Below are positions 25,773-34,944 of a stretch of 64,000 nt of DNA, in pieces. Each line of letters begins with the position of its first letter. The stretch's first letter is position 1. The notes beneath the pieces were generated by a model. It was given only the letters and a program-made list of their open reading frames with translations, ran no database searches and was not told the origin of the DNA. The position numbers were made by a program, and so were the translations under genes. The stretch lies in assembly GCF_026113935.1 (NCBI RefSeq), contig NZ_JAPEUL010000009.1, positions 640,501 through 704,500 of the forward strand. Reading direction: 5' to 3'. The DNA is from Marinomonas rhodophyticola (lineage in GTDB: Bacteria > Pseudomonadota > Gammaproteobacteria > Pseudomonadales > Marinomonadaceae).

Positions 25773-28249
25773 ATGCAGCCGCTTTCTTTTCCACCCAGAC
25801 TATTAATGGGCCAGGCCCGATTAACTGCTATCCACGTGTGTTGTCTGCTATGTCGACTCAGTTGGTAGGGCAATACGATCCCACCATGACCAGTTACATG
25901 AATGAAGTCATGGAGTTGTATCGTCGCGTGTTTAATACCAAGAACCAACAAACCTTTTTGATCGATGGTACGTCTCGTGCTGGCATCGAAGCCGCTTTGG
26001 TGTCTTGTTTAGAACCGGGCGATAAAGTGTTGATTCCTATTTTTGGTCGCTTTGGTCATTTGTTGGCGGAAATTGCTGAACGCGCCGATGCCGAGGTTCA
26101 CACCATCGAAGTGCCCTGGGGCGAAGTATTTGATCCGCAGCAAATTGAAGACGCGATCAAAAAAGTACGACCAAAATTGTTGGCGATTGTACAAGGCGAT
26201 ACGTCGACCACCATGTTTCAGCCATTAGAAGAGTTGGGTGATATTTGTCGTGCCCATGACGTGTTGTTTTACACCGATGCCACCGCTTCTATCGGCGGTA
26301 ATCCATTGGAAGTCGACGCGTGGAAAATCGACGCGGTGACGGTGGGATTGCAAAAATGTCTTGGCGGTCCATCAGGCAGCGCTCCGATTACGCTAAGTGA
26401 TCGTTTTGTGTCTTGTGTACGCAAACGTGCTCATGTGGAAGCGGGAATTCGTGACGCGCATCACCAAGGTTCGTCTGGTATGCGTATTCGCTCGAACTAT
26501 TTTGATCTACCCATGATCATGGATTATTGGGGCGAAGAGCGTCTGAACCATCATACTGAAGCTGCGACCATGTTGTTTGGTTCCCGCGAATGTGCCATTC
26601 AATTGCTGAGTGAAGGCCAAGACGCGGTCATCCAGCGTCATCGGTTAGCGGGTGAAGCCATGTTAAAAGGCGTGCAGGCGATGGGCTTACAACCATTTGG
26701 TAATTTGAAGCATAAAATGAGCAATGTGGTGGGAATTCATATCCCAGCTAATGTTGATGGTGAAAAAATTCGTCATGACTTATTGACCATCTTTAACATC
26801 GAAATTGGTACCAGCTTTGGTCCATTAAAAGGCAAGGTTTGGCGTATCGGCACCATGGGCTATAACGCTCGCCAAGATGCGGTATTGCACACCTTGCAGT
26901 CGCTTGAAACCGTGCTGCGCCGTGCAGGATTTGCTTTACCAGCAGGTGCTGCTGTGGATGCAGCGATGGCTGTTTACAGTGGAGAAAAAGTGATGAATGG
27001 TGGTCTAGGAATTGACAGTCTAAAGATTGATTATAACAATCTCGCTCAGTTGGTCATGGACCGCTGTGACGAACTTGGCAAAATCAGTCAAAGCGATGAT
27101 TGCCTAGATCGTCGTTATCTCACCAAAGAACACAAACAAGCCAATGGATTGGTAGGCGGCTGGATGCAAGACGCAGGCATGCAAACATGGCAAGACGAAG
27201 CGGGGAATCTCTGGGGGCGCTGGCAAGCGGCTAACCTAGACGCGCCGCGTTTTATCATGGGCAGCCATTTGGATACCGTACCAAACGGCGGTCAATATGA
27301 CGGCATGTTAGGGGTGATTACGCCTGTTACCTTGATTGCAGCGATGAACCAAGCAGGTATTCGTCTGCCTTTTCACCTTGATGTGGTGGGATTTGGTGAC
27401 GAAGAAGGCACGCGTTTTAGTTCGACCTTGTTAGGCAGTCGTGCGCTGACAGGTCAATGGCCAAGCAGTTGGGCGGATTTAAAAGACAGCGACGGTATTA
27501 GTTTAGCACAAGCGCTTAAAGATTTCGGTTCGGACTTTGCGAGCATTCCCAATGCCGCTATTTCAACGGATAACTTGCTTGGATACCTTGAACTGCACAT
27601 TGAGCAAGGGCCAGTACTAGAAGATTTGGATTTGCCCGTTGGTGTGGTTAGTGCTATCGCAGGGGCAAAACGCTTTGAATTTAATATCACGGGCATGGCA
27701 GGCCACGCGGGCACTGTGCCGATGAATCTGCGTCAAGATGCCCTTTGTGCCAGTAGTGAAATGATTCTTGCAGTAGAAAGAGTTGCACAAAATCATGGCA
27801 TTGTTGCCACTGTGGGACGTATTCAAAATCGACCCAATGGCGTGAATGTGATTTCTGGTAATACTGGATTTTCTCTCGATATTCGTAGTGAATTTGATGA
27901 CAAACGCGACGTAGCACTAGACGAAATCTTGCTGGAGTTAGACGCTATTGCGGCTCGTCGTAATGTGCGCATTGAGCGTAAAGCGACCCACGCCGCCAAC
28001 GCCGTGCATTGTGACGCAAAATTGCAAAGCGTGCTACGCAATGCTATCGAAACACAAAATATTCCCGTACATACCTTGTTCTCTGGCGCGGGACATGACG
28101 CTATGGCGATGGCCGATATTTGCCCCGTGGCCATGTTGTTTATGCGTTGCGATAAAGGCATTAGTCATCACCCAGCGGAAGCCATTGATACGCCAGATGT
28201 GGCGGTAACCTTGGCCGTGTTGAGCCGCACATTACAGAATTTAACCTAA
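25773..28249 (+). CDS. Fused ureidoglycine-glyoxylate aminotransferase / allantoate amidohydrolase
   Basis: Two enzymes in one chain of about 825 residues. Residues about 1-400 are a PucG/UGXT-type class V aminotransferase (PLP-binding Lys in TVGLQKCLGGPSGSAP, substrate segment RIGTMGYNARQDAVLHTL). Residues about 410-825 are an M20 allantoate amidohydrolase (metal ligands in MGSHLDTVPNGGQYDG, GDEEGTRFSS and HIEQGPVLEDL; SGAGHDAMAM and SHHPAEAI late). Allantoate amidohydrolase makes ureidoglycine, which UGXT transaminates, so the fusion joins consecutive steps. The start at 25773 (AGGAG RBS) gives MQPLSFPPRLLMG; one missing C near 25807 shifts the frame, and repair continues PGPINCYPRVLSAMSTQ. 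From 25838 the frame is open without interruption across both domains. Confidence 0.87.
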
Positions 28250-28275
28250 AGGTTTGTTTGTGGCTACTCCGCATA

Positions 28276-28317
28276 ACGCCTCGCTCCCCGAGCAGGCTCG
28301 AAGAATCGCTCTGGCGT
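28276..28317. repeat. 42-bp repeat unit A, copy 1
   Basis: An identical 42-bp copy recurs at 28414-28455. The unit starts ACGCCTCGCTCC and ends CTCTGGCGT; its ends are complementary (ACGCC/GGCGT) and it contains the dyad CGAGCAGGCTCG, so it can fold as a REP-like hairpin. Confidence 0.85.
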
Positions 28318-28347
28318 TATGCTGAATAGCTGGTTGTGTGCGGTGTA

Positions 28348-28413
28348 ACGCCTCGCTCCTGTTGTACTTTACCCAGTATCACGCCTCGCTCCTGTTGTAC
28401 TTTACCCAGTATC
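28348..28413. repeat. Perfect tandem duplication of a 33-bp unit
   Basis: The 33-bp unit beginning ACGCCTCGCTCCTGTTGTAC occurs at 28348-28380 and again at 28381-28413 without mismatch. Its first 12 bases are shared with repeat unit A, which follows immediately. Confidence 0.9.
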
Positions 28414-28455
28414 ACGCCTCGCTCCCCGAGCAGGCTCGAAGAATCGCTCTGGCGT
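28414..28455. repeat. 42-bp repeat unit A, copy 2
   Basis: Identical to 28276-28317. The CGAGCAGGCTCG core occurs a third time at 28597-28608. Confidence 0.85.
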
Positions 28456-28505
28456 AATTCTGGGTTAAGTGAGTAGGTTTGCATTCGATGTATACGCGAC
28501 TAAAA

Positions 28506-28580
28506 GCTTCCATGCGTTTAATTGGCGTTGACGTGTCGAGGAACGAGACAATACGCAAGCCAATCGAATCGCATGGACGC
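28506..28580. repeat. Imperfect inverted repeat, potential long hairpin
   Basis: The arm at 28506-28528 (GCTTCCATGCG...ATTGGCGT) is complementary with few mismatches to 28557-28580 (AAGCCAAT...CGCATGGACGC), loop about 28 nt. The right arm also begins a diverged direct repeat (28553-28595 against 28641-28683). Confidence 0.7.
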
Positions 28581-28698
28581 TTATGATGGCGGTAAACGAG
28601 CAGGCTCGTGGCGTTGTCTTCGATAGAAAAAATATGAAAACGCAAGTGAATTAAATTGCGTGGACGCTGATGATTTACGGTAAATAGAGGAATATTCG

Positions 28699-29064
28699 AT
28701 GCAATTTACACGCATTTTTAACGACGATCAGGGCAAGAGCCATTTCGGTGATTTGAATGTTGATGTTCGTGATGGTGGCCCAATTGGTTTTTTGTCATCG
28801 CGTTTTCCAGTGGGGGAAATGATGTTTCGTGAAACCCCAAGTGACTATGATTTTAAATGGCACCCAGCACCGCAGCGTCAATTATTGTTCATCATCAAAG
28901 GTCGTTGTGAATTTACCGTATCGTCTGGTGAAACCCGTCAATTTGGTGCAGGTGACGTTGTCTTGTTGGAGGATACAGAAGGCGAAGGCCATTGCAGTAA
29001 AGCTCTGTTTAACGAAGTCAGACACTCGATTTTTGTTACTGTGCCGCAAGATGTGGTGTTTTAA
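28699..29064 (+). CDS. Small cupin-domain protein
   Basis: 121 residues, one cupin barrel. Motif 1 is degenerate (KWHPAPQRQLLFIIKGRCEFTVSSGETRQFGAGDVVLLEDTEGEGHCSKAL): the metal-binding HxH is replaced by WHPAPQRQ, while a His is kept in GEGHCS. It may bind a ligand rather than catalyse. Position at the end of the ureide operon, after a 449-bp gap, suggests a link with ureide use (ureidoglycolate or ureidoglycine cupins exist), but there is no sequence proof. Confidence 0.8.
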   Translation: MQFTRIFNDDQGKSHFGDLNVDVRDGGPIGFLSSRFPVGEMMFRETPSDYDFKWHPAPQRQLLFIIKGRCEFTVSSGETRQFGAGDVVLLEDTEGEGHCSKALFNEVRHSIFVTVPQDVVF

Positions 29065-29095
29065 GTGAGGCTCGCTTGTTTACTAGGAATAAAGA

Positions 29096-29120
29096 GTCAA
29101 AGGGCTAAAAGCCCTTTGAC
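29096..29120. terminator. Inverted repeat between convergent genes
   Basis: GTCAAAGGGC and GCCCTTTGAC are perfect 10-bp arms around TAAAA. It lies between the cupin and the chemoreceptor 3' ends; the T-tract is poor. Confidence 0.6.
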
Positions 29121-30199
29121 TAGAGGTGCGAGAATAGGAATTTTTGAGACTCTTTTAAGCCTTGGTGAATGGCTTTGATGTGTTTGACTACGCAGTTCTC
29201 TAATTCGGCTAAGTTATCTATCTTTTCTGTGCTTGTCTGAGTCATCTTTTGGGTGAGTTGATTGATTTGCTCTAACTCGTGACCAATACGAATAAAATCC
29301 GGTGTTTTTCTAAAATCGAATTCGTTATCTGTGCCGTTGAAATACCAATCCCCAAAAGCTGTTTCTTTTATGTTGACTGGTTGTGTCTGAATATTGCCTT
29401 TTAATGCAGAGATTAGGTAGTTTGACTTCCAACAGTTTAGTTCAAGAAGCGCTGATGATGTGTGTGCAAACGCCATGGATTTATAGCCAACTTCCATTAA
29501 TGTTTGAGAGCTTTCAGCGGTTTTTTGAAAAGATGTATCTAGGTCGTTACAAGATCGACTGACATCCAATGTAGCGCGGTGTAGTGACTCTATTTGTTGA
29601 CTGACTTTTAGTGTTCGGTTATCGATACGATGAACAAGGGCAGAAATCTGCTCGCTGGAATCTTTAGCTTTGGTTGCCAAGGTTCTCACTTCGTCTGCGA
29701 CCACTGCAAAACCACGACCATGCTCACCTGCTCGTGCGGCTTCAATGGCAGCATTTAATGCCAATAGATTAGTTTGTTCAGAGATACTTTGAATCGTATC
29801 GGTGAAGCCTTTGATTTCATTGGCTATGTCTTTTAGTCCATTGACATCTTCTAGGCTGAGGTGAGTTTGGGATGCAATCTCAGCGAGTGCTTTGGTTAAT
29901 TTGTTGATTACTTCTTTGTTTTGCTCAATATCTTGATTGCTGCCTTCTGACGCGCTCATTGGTTCAAACAATAATTCAGATATTTGGTTGAGCGCAGACA
30001 AGGCACTTTCAATGATGTCTTGTTGAGGCGCTAAAAATCGCTCATCGATTTTCGTTAGGGGAGTCGATAGCGCTTTTGCCTCGTGTGAGGCAATATCCGT
30101 TGTTAATTTGGTGATTTCCTTTTCTAAAACTCGCTTTTCAGCGTGGATTATAGCCAGTTCATTTTCTAGTATTTGAATGCGCTTTTTGCCAAACCACAT
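29120..30199 (-). CDS. Soluble chemoreceptor with degenerate C-terminal CZB domain
   Basis: 359 residues from ATG 30199 (AGGACA RBS), with no membrane segment. An N-terminal coiled coil (about 8-45) is followed by an MCP signalling domain with the hairpin [20 protein letters not shown] and a C-terminal four-helix CZB-like domain (about 235-355, with [14 protein letters not shown] and [11 protein letters not shown]). CZB domains bind Zn through His, Cys, His and His; here the first His (normally in H-x-x-W) and the Cys before FGxWY appear lost, while HELEQIN keeps one His. It may sense something other than zinc or hypochlorite. Cytoplasmic location is predicted. Confidence 0.85.
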   Translation of the reverse strand: MWFGKKRIQILENELAIIHAEKRVLEKEITKLTTDIASHEAKALSTPLTKIDERFLAPQQDIIESALSALNQISELLFEPMSASEGSNQDIEQNKEVINKLTKALAEIASQTHLSLEDVNGLKDIANEIKGFTDTIQSISEQTNLLALNAAIEAARAGEHGRGFAVVADEVRTLATKAKDSSEQISALVHRIDNRTLKVSQQIESLHRATLDVSRSCNDLDTSFQKTAESSQTLMEVGYKSMAFAHTSSALLELNCWKSNYLISALKGNIQTQPVNIKETAFGDWYFNGTDNEFDFRKTPDFIRIGHELEQINQLTQKMTQTSTEKIDNLAELENCVVKHIKAIHQGLKESQKFLFSHL

Positions 30200-30256
30200 A
30201 GGCACTGTCCTTTATGTGTGAAAACGGTTGGTGTTTGCCAATGGCAGAACATTGTT

Positions 30257-30303
30257 AAAAAAAGCGCCAGTGTCTTTGTTGGGAGGCGGTGACACTGGCA
30301 CTT
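30257..30303 (-). terminator. Terminator of the amine-catabolism operon
   Basis: On the minus strand GTGCCAGTGTC and GACACTGGCGC form the stem with a 16-nt loop, followed by CTTTTTTT. It lies about 45 bp after the APC permease stop. Confidence 0.75.
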
Positions 30304-30347
30304 TTAAAGTGGACAAATTAAGCCATGAACAGGAGGACCATTAGAGG

Positions 30348-31748
30348 TTACTGGTTATCAGGCTCAAACAAGCCTCGTTTCATGAAAAATTTCACCCATA
30401 TCGCACCGATAATACACAGCACCAGTAATATACCGCCGGTAATGCTGTATACCATCTCGGTCATTTCAGGCGACGGTGAGTTGTTTAAGGCAACATATAA
30501 CATGGCCGCAATGCCCAATATTTGTGGTAAAGGATAGAAGGGTGTGCGGTATGGGCGAGGGTGATTTGGCATACGTTTACGTAATACGATGACATTGATG
30601 TGGGCGACGATGTAAGCCAATAGCCAGCTGGTGGTGGCGGCAATGACTAGGGTGATTAACGAATCAATCCCCAAGGCGAAGTAGGGAATAGTCGTTAAAC
30701 CTGTGATCATGAGTATGCCAACCCAAGGGGCATCGAAGCGGTTTTTGGCTTTTAACTGGGGGAAAGCTTGGCCCTGTTCGGCCATACCTTGTAGCATTCT
30801 TGGCACAGCTGCGAGCACGGTATTCATGGTGCAGCAGGTTGCTGCTAAGCCCATGACCGTCGCAATGATCAGTCCACCTTTGCCAAATACTGCATTGGCG
30901 TAATCTAAGAAAGGTAGAGGTGCACCGACGAGTTGATCGACGTTTAAGTAAAGGCTTGCTCCATAGACAAAGACAGTGAAGATGAAGAAAATCATAAATA
31001 AAGATAAGTGCATAGCGCGAGGAATACTTTTATGAGGATCTTTGACTTCTTTAATCATAGGGCAAATAAACTCTACCCCGACCATCATCCATAATGCTAA
31101 GCCGACCAAGCCGATAAAACTGCCATCCATTACGCCGCCAAATTCCCAGTCTACCGTCGTTCCAGTGAGAACAGGGTGAGGTTCGTTGGAACCCGTTATG
31201 GCAACAATGCCAGTAAGAATAAGCGCGCTAACCAAGATAAAAGCGAGGATGTTTTGAATACGTGCAAAAACATCTGTCCCAATTAAGTTAGTCAGGGTGA
31301 ACACAAATAGGATAACTAAAGGGATTGTATTTTCAGGTAATACGCTTGGTAGAAGCTGACTTAGCATGGCATCGACTAAGAACATTTCTACTGGGATGGC
31401 AAGTACAGCCACCACAACATAGCCTGCGAACACAGATACAATAGCGGGAAAGTGGCCTATCGCCTTTTGAGTATAAGTTGCTAAGGTTCCTTCTTGCGGG
31501 AACATTAACGAGAGTTCAGAAAAACTCATGGCGTTGAATTGAGCTAGAATGAGCGCTACGACCATCGCGGCAATAAACCCCATACCGCCGATTCCTATGC
31601 CTTGTAACGCTGAGATCATTGAACCTTGTACAATGACCAAACCGATACAAATCGCCATCATAGTTGGCAATCTCATTTTTGATTTACTTGGATTTGTCGC
31701 TGATAAGTCAGCTGTCATTATCGTTCCTGAACTTGTGATATTGCTCAT
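30348..31748 (-). CDS. APC-family amino acid/amine permease
   Basis: 466 residues, about 12 helices, APC superfamily (LPTMMAICIGLVIVQGSMISALQGIGIGGMGF at helix 1, MVGVEFICPMIKEVKDPHKSIPRAM at helices 6-7). It is last in a tightly packed operon with an FAD oxidase, a RidA protein and an ornithine-cyclodeaminase-family enzyme, so it probably imports the amine or amino acid that these enzymes oxidise. RBS AAGGAAC. The exact substrate is unknown. Confidence 0.9.
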   Translation of the reverse strand: MSNITSSGTIMTADLSATNPSKSKMRLPTMMAICIGLVIVQGSMISALQGIGIGGMGFIAAMVVALILAQFNAMSFSELSLMFPQEGTLATYTQKAIGHFPAIVSVFAGYVVVAVLAIPVEMFLVDAMLSQLLPSVLPENTIPLVILFVFTLTNLIGTDVFARIQNILAFILVSALILTGIVAITGSNEPHPVLTGTTVDWEFGGVMDGSFIGLVGLALWMMVGVEFICPMIKEVKDPHKSIPRAMHLSLFMIFFIFTVFVYGASLYLNVDQLVGAPLPFLDYANAVFGKGGLIIATVMGLAATCCTMNTVLAAVPRMLQGMAEQGQAFPQLKAKNRFDAPWVGILMITGLTTIPYFALGIDSLITLVIAATTSWLLAYIVAHINVIVLRKRMPNHPRPYRTPFYPLPQILGIAAMLYVALNNSPSPEMTEMVYSITGGILLVLCIIGAIWVKFFMKRGLFEPDNQ

Positions 31749-31789
31749 TTTTTTGTTCCTTTTGTTAATAGGGAACCATCATGTAGACG

Positions 31790-33082
31790 TTAGAACCGAT
31801 CAAACCGATAGGGACTTGGGTCAACGATGGGGGGGACATCCGAAACAATATCTGCAGCCAGTTGTCCAGCTGCAGGGCCAGTACCAAAACCATGACCGGA
31901 AAAGCCGGTTGCTACCGTCAGCCCAGGCAATGTTTTGATACGGTCAATCATCGGCGTTGAATCCGGTGTAACATCAATTAAGCCTGCCCATGATTCTTCT
32001 ATTTTTGTATTTTTAAACATGGGCCAAGCACTGATGGTGTTATTCATAGCGTCGTTAAGGAGGCCATGATTAACCTTCGGCTCGCACACGCGAACGTGTT
32101 CGAACGGAGTTTTTTGAGATGCGCGCCATGATCTAGGCATGGCTAAATCACGAAAGAAGGTACCGTTAAAGGCAATATTCAGAGAGTCCTTTCCATGCTT
32201 GAGTTGGTCTCTGAACTTTACGCCGATTTTTAGATGGTCTAAGGTAATTGGTGCATCCACTTTGCCGCGCTGCATGATGATAAAACCACCATCTTTGTGT
32301 TTGCGGAACGAAAAATCTGGACCGCCGACAGCAATCTGCGTAGGACCTTCCATAGGCGTTGTTCTTAATACGGATGCAATGACGGGAAGCGTCGGCAAGG
32401 ACACACCATGATTACCAAGGAAACGGCGTGACCATGCACCTCCCGCGAGCAAGACTTGTTCACAGCGAATCTCGCCTTTTTCTGTGACCACTCCGCTGAT
32501 TTTTCCCGCTGTGGTTGATAGCGTTCGCACGGCGCATTGTTGAACGATAATCGCGCCTTTTTTCACGGCAGCTTTGGCCATAGCAGGAACCGCAATAGAG
32601 GGTTCCGCACGACCGTCTGACGCTGTGTAGATCCCGCCTTGCCAGTGGCCTTTTCCGCCTGGAACATGCTGGTTAATTTCTCTTAAACTGAGCATTTTCG
32701 AGTCCAGCGACAGAGAATCGACGGACTTCAACCATGCTTCATGCATCGCCATTTGATCTTCTGTTTTGGCTAAAAACATAATGCCTGATTGTTTGTAGCC
32801 AACGGATTGACCAATACGTTCAGGCATTTCCGCCCACAGTTTATCCGCCGCCAAAGCCAAAGGAACATCTTCAAAATGACGACTGGTTTTACGTATCCAG
32901 CCCAAGTTGCGAGATGATTGCTCACCCGCAATGTGGCCTTTTTCGAGCAATACAACGGGAATATTTCGTTCTGCTAGCGTTAATGCGGCCGTCACACCAA
33001 TAATGCCGCCGCCGATGATTACCACGGTTGTGGACTCGGGTAATTGGTCTGTGGTATGAACTGCATCAAGTGTTTTTGTCAT
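31790..33082 (-). CDS. FAD-dependent oxidoreductase (DAO family)
   Basis: 430 residues. The N-terminal dinucleotide-binding motif is TVVIIGGGIIGVTAALTLAERNIPVVLLEKG, then EQSSRNLGWIRKTSRHFEDVPLA, where the RNLGWIR segment is where D-amino-acid-oxidase-like enzymes carry the flavin-proximal loop; the closing motif is VATGFSGHGFGTGPAAGQLAADI. It oxidises a C-N bond of an amine or amino acid, releasing an imine, which fits the adjacent RidA imine deaminase. It is in the operon between RidA and the permease. Confidence 0.9.
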   Translation of the reverse strand: MTKTLDAVHTTDQLPESTTVVIIGGGIIGVTAALTLAERNIPVVLLEKGHIAGEQSSRNLGWIRKTSRHFEDVPLALAADKLWAEMPERIGQSVGYKQSGIMFLAKTEDQMAMHEAWLKSVDSLSLDSKMLSLREINQHVPGGKGHWQGGIYTASDGRAEPSIAVPAMAKAAVKKGAIIVQQCAVRTLSTTAGKISGVVTEKGEIRCEQVLLAGGAWSRRFLGNHGVSLPTLPVIASVLRTTPMEGPTQIAVGGPDFSFRKHKDGGFIIMQRGKVDAPITLDHLKIGVKFRDQLKHGKDSLNIAFNGTFFRDLAMPRSWRASQKTPFEHVRVCEPKVNHGLLNDAMNNTISAWPMFKNTKIEESWAGLIDVTPDSTPMIDRIKTLPGLTVATGFSGHGFGTGPAAGQLAADIVSDVPPIVDPSPYRFDRF

Positions 33083-33116
33083 GACTCAAATCCTGAAAAT
33101 TGGACGCAATATGCTG

Positions 33117-33539
33117 TTAGGTGGCGGTATTAATGACTTCAACTTCTGCGCTGGCGGCGCCACGGAAAGCCGTTACTTCCAACTCCATTTTGTAGATGGT
33201 TGAGCCAAGTGGCGGACAGGTCACTGTGGTCGCGGGATCGACACCGCGGAATTTGTCACCGATTAGCGTCATTACGGCTTGTGTGTCAGCCAGGTTTTGG
33301 ATAAAAACACGCGACATCACTACGTCCGCAAGGCTGGAACCAACGGCTTTTAGTGCGGCTTCGACATTGCTAAATACCTGGTGTGTTTGTTCTAGTACGT
33401 CGTCTGGAATTTCTTTGGTGTCAGGATTTCGACCTGCGGTATTGGACACAAATATCCAATTGTCTACGCACACTAGGCGTGAGTAGCTGCTGAGTTCTTC
33501 TAGTTTTGAACCGGTTTTTACTTTTACTATCTTTGTCAT
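33117..33539 (-). CDS. RidA-family (YjgF/YER057c/UK114) protein
   Basis: 140 residues of the RidA fold. The typical C-terminal motif reads PATTVTCPPLGSTIYKMELEVTAF: the Glu in MELEVTAF is kept but the family Arg (PARxxV position) that anchors the imine carboxylate is Thr. This suggests a RidA subfamily that handles a non-carboxylated imine such as one derived from an amine. The neighbouring FAD oxidase would generate that imine. RBS GGAAGA. Confidence 0.9.
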   Translation of the reverse strand: MTKIVKVKTGSKLEELSSYSRLVCVDNWIFVSNTAGRNPDTKEIPDDVLEQTHQVFSNVEAALKAVGSSLADVVMSRVFIQNLADTQAVMTLIGDKFRGVDPATTVTCPPLGSTIYKMELEVTAFRGAASAEVEVINTAT

Positions 33540-33585
33540 GTGAGTCTTCCAAAAAATTAAATAACAGAAATAAAGGACTATGTGG

Positions 33586-34725
33586 TTATCTCAAAACCGG
33601 TGTTTCCCAAAGATTTAATTTCACGCCAATGTTCTGTTTGATGGCGTTGCGATACACCATGGTTGCCCAAGCAACATCTTCTACTGGCATGCCGCCAACG
33701 GACATAATGATGATCTCCTCATCGTTATTACGCCCCGGTGCTTCACCCGCGGTAATTTTGCCAATGTCTTCTAGGTCATCTAGGGTGATTTTGCCTTCAG
33801 CGATCATGTCCATGAATCGAACGCCTGGCAGCGGGATATGGTTGTGAGCGGGTTTTGGTACTTCTTCGTACCAAGCTTGGTACAAGCCTGTGTTATCAAG
33901 TACTTTACGAACGTCGTTTTGTTCCATGCCATCGTCTAGGCTGCAATAGGCTGGCATTACGAGGAAGGCACCTGGTTTTACCCATTCTCGTTTCACGATC
34001 GGATACGTTGATGGATCACCAGTCACACCTGAGTTGCAATAGGTGATGATGTCAGAACCGCGTACCACGTCTTCTAAACTATCGACGATGTGAACATGGG
34101 TGATTTGCGGGAAGGATTCGTTTACCCATTCGATAAAGACATCGAGACTTTTTTGTCCGCGGCCTTTGATTTTGATGGTATCTATTTCAGGGCATACCGC
34201 CATAAAGGCCGCGACTGCTGTTTTGCCCATGACGCCTGGTCCAAGCAAACCAATGACTTTGGAATCTTTACGTGCAAGGTAACGTGCACCGACACCCGGA
34301 ACAGCGCCTGTGCGGTAAGCAGAAAGTAGGTTGGCTGACATATACGCCATTGGCGCGCCAGTGTCCGTATCGCTTAATGTGAACATCAAGATCGAGCGTG
34401 GTAAGCCTTTTTCTCGGTTGGCTATGTTCGACCCATACCATTTTACGCCGGATGTTTGAAAGCTTCCGCCAAGGTAGGCCGGCATCGCCATTAAGCGACG
34501 GTCGGCTGTTGGTTTGGGCATGGTTGGAAAGGGCGACTCATCAGGGAAAGTGATCATGGCGCCGTGGGAATCGCTGTTAGGTCCAGCCATTCTGTAGTCG
34601 CCTTTGTAGAGCAGGGTAAACATCTCGTCCATAGTGTCTACGCACTGAGGCATATCCATCACACCAGCTTTAATCATGTCTTGTTCTGACAGGTAAATAA
34701 AATCGATTTTTGTGTTCTCTGACAT
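33586..34725 (-). CDS. Ornithine cyclodeaminase/mu-crystallin family protein
   Basis: 379 residues from ATG 34725, chosen because GAAGGAA lies upstream (a start at 34740 would overlap that RBS). The NAD(P)-binding Rossmann motif is SKVIGLLGPGVMGKTAVAAF, and the substrate part has GVKWYGSNIANREKGLPRSILMFTLSDTDTGAPMAYM, typical of OCD/mu-crystallin proteins. Members lyse ornithine to proline or reduce ketimines. In this operon it probably acts on the imine or amine formed by the oxidase; a similar protein is annotated in some databases as a tyramine oxidase subunit, which remains unverified here. Confidence 0.88.
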   Translation of the reverse strand: MSENTKIDFIYLSEQDMIKAGVMDMPQCVDTMDEMFTLLYKGDYRMAGPNSDSHGAMITFPDESPFPTMPKPTADRRLMAMPAYLGGSFQTSGVKWYGSNIANREKGLPRSILMFTLSDTDTGAPMAYMSANLLSAYRTGAVPGVGARYLARKDSKVIGLLGPGVMGKTAVAAFMAVCPEIDTIKIKGRGQKSLDVFIEWVNESFPQITHVHIVDSLEDVVRGSDIITYCNSGVTGDPSTYPIVKREWVKPGAFLVMPAYCSLDDGMEQNDVRKVLDNTGLYQAWYEEVPKPAHNHIPLPGVRFMDMIAEGKITLDDLEDIGKITAGEAPGRNNDEEIIIMSVGGMPVEDVAWATMVYRNAIKQNIGVKLNLWETPVLR

Positions 34726-34944
34726 AGCGTATTCCTTCATACAGAGGGGAGAAATTATGTGTTTCCGTGTTTAGCTCGTGTCGGTGTTAGTTGCCTAATA
34801 GGACGACATTGCTTCTCGATGAAGCGCTTCAGCTCACAGCGGATAATTTCTGATCCTAGACGGTCAGATTTTTTGAGTATTGAACTTTTGCGACATGGCG
34901 TAATAGAAATTGATCGCCATAGAGTTGGCATCGGGCTTGCAAAA

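Larger units (their letters stand above)
28250..28698. other. Repeat-rich intergenic region before the cupin gene
   Basis: 449 bp without a credible gene. It is a mosaic of direct, tandem and inverted repeats listed separately. A promoter and leader for the cupin gene must lie here or upstream in the ureide operon. Confidence 0.7.

Noticed and set aside
28261-28460. Possible CRISPR array from the repeated units before the cupin gene
   Set aside because: The 33-bp units are directly adjacent without spacers, the 42-bp units occur only twice, and there is no cas gene. It is a tandem/REP-like cluster.
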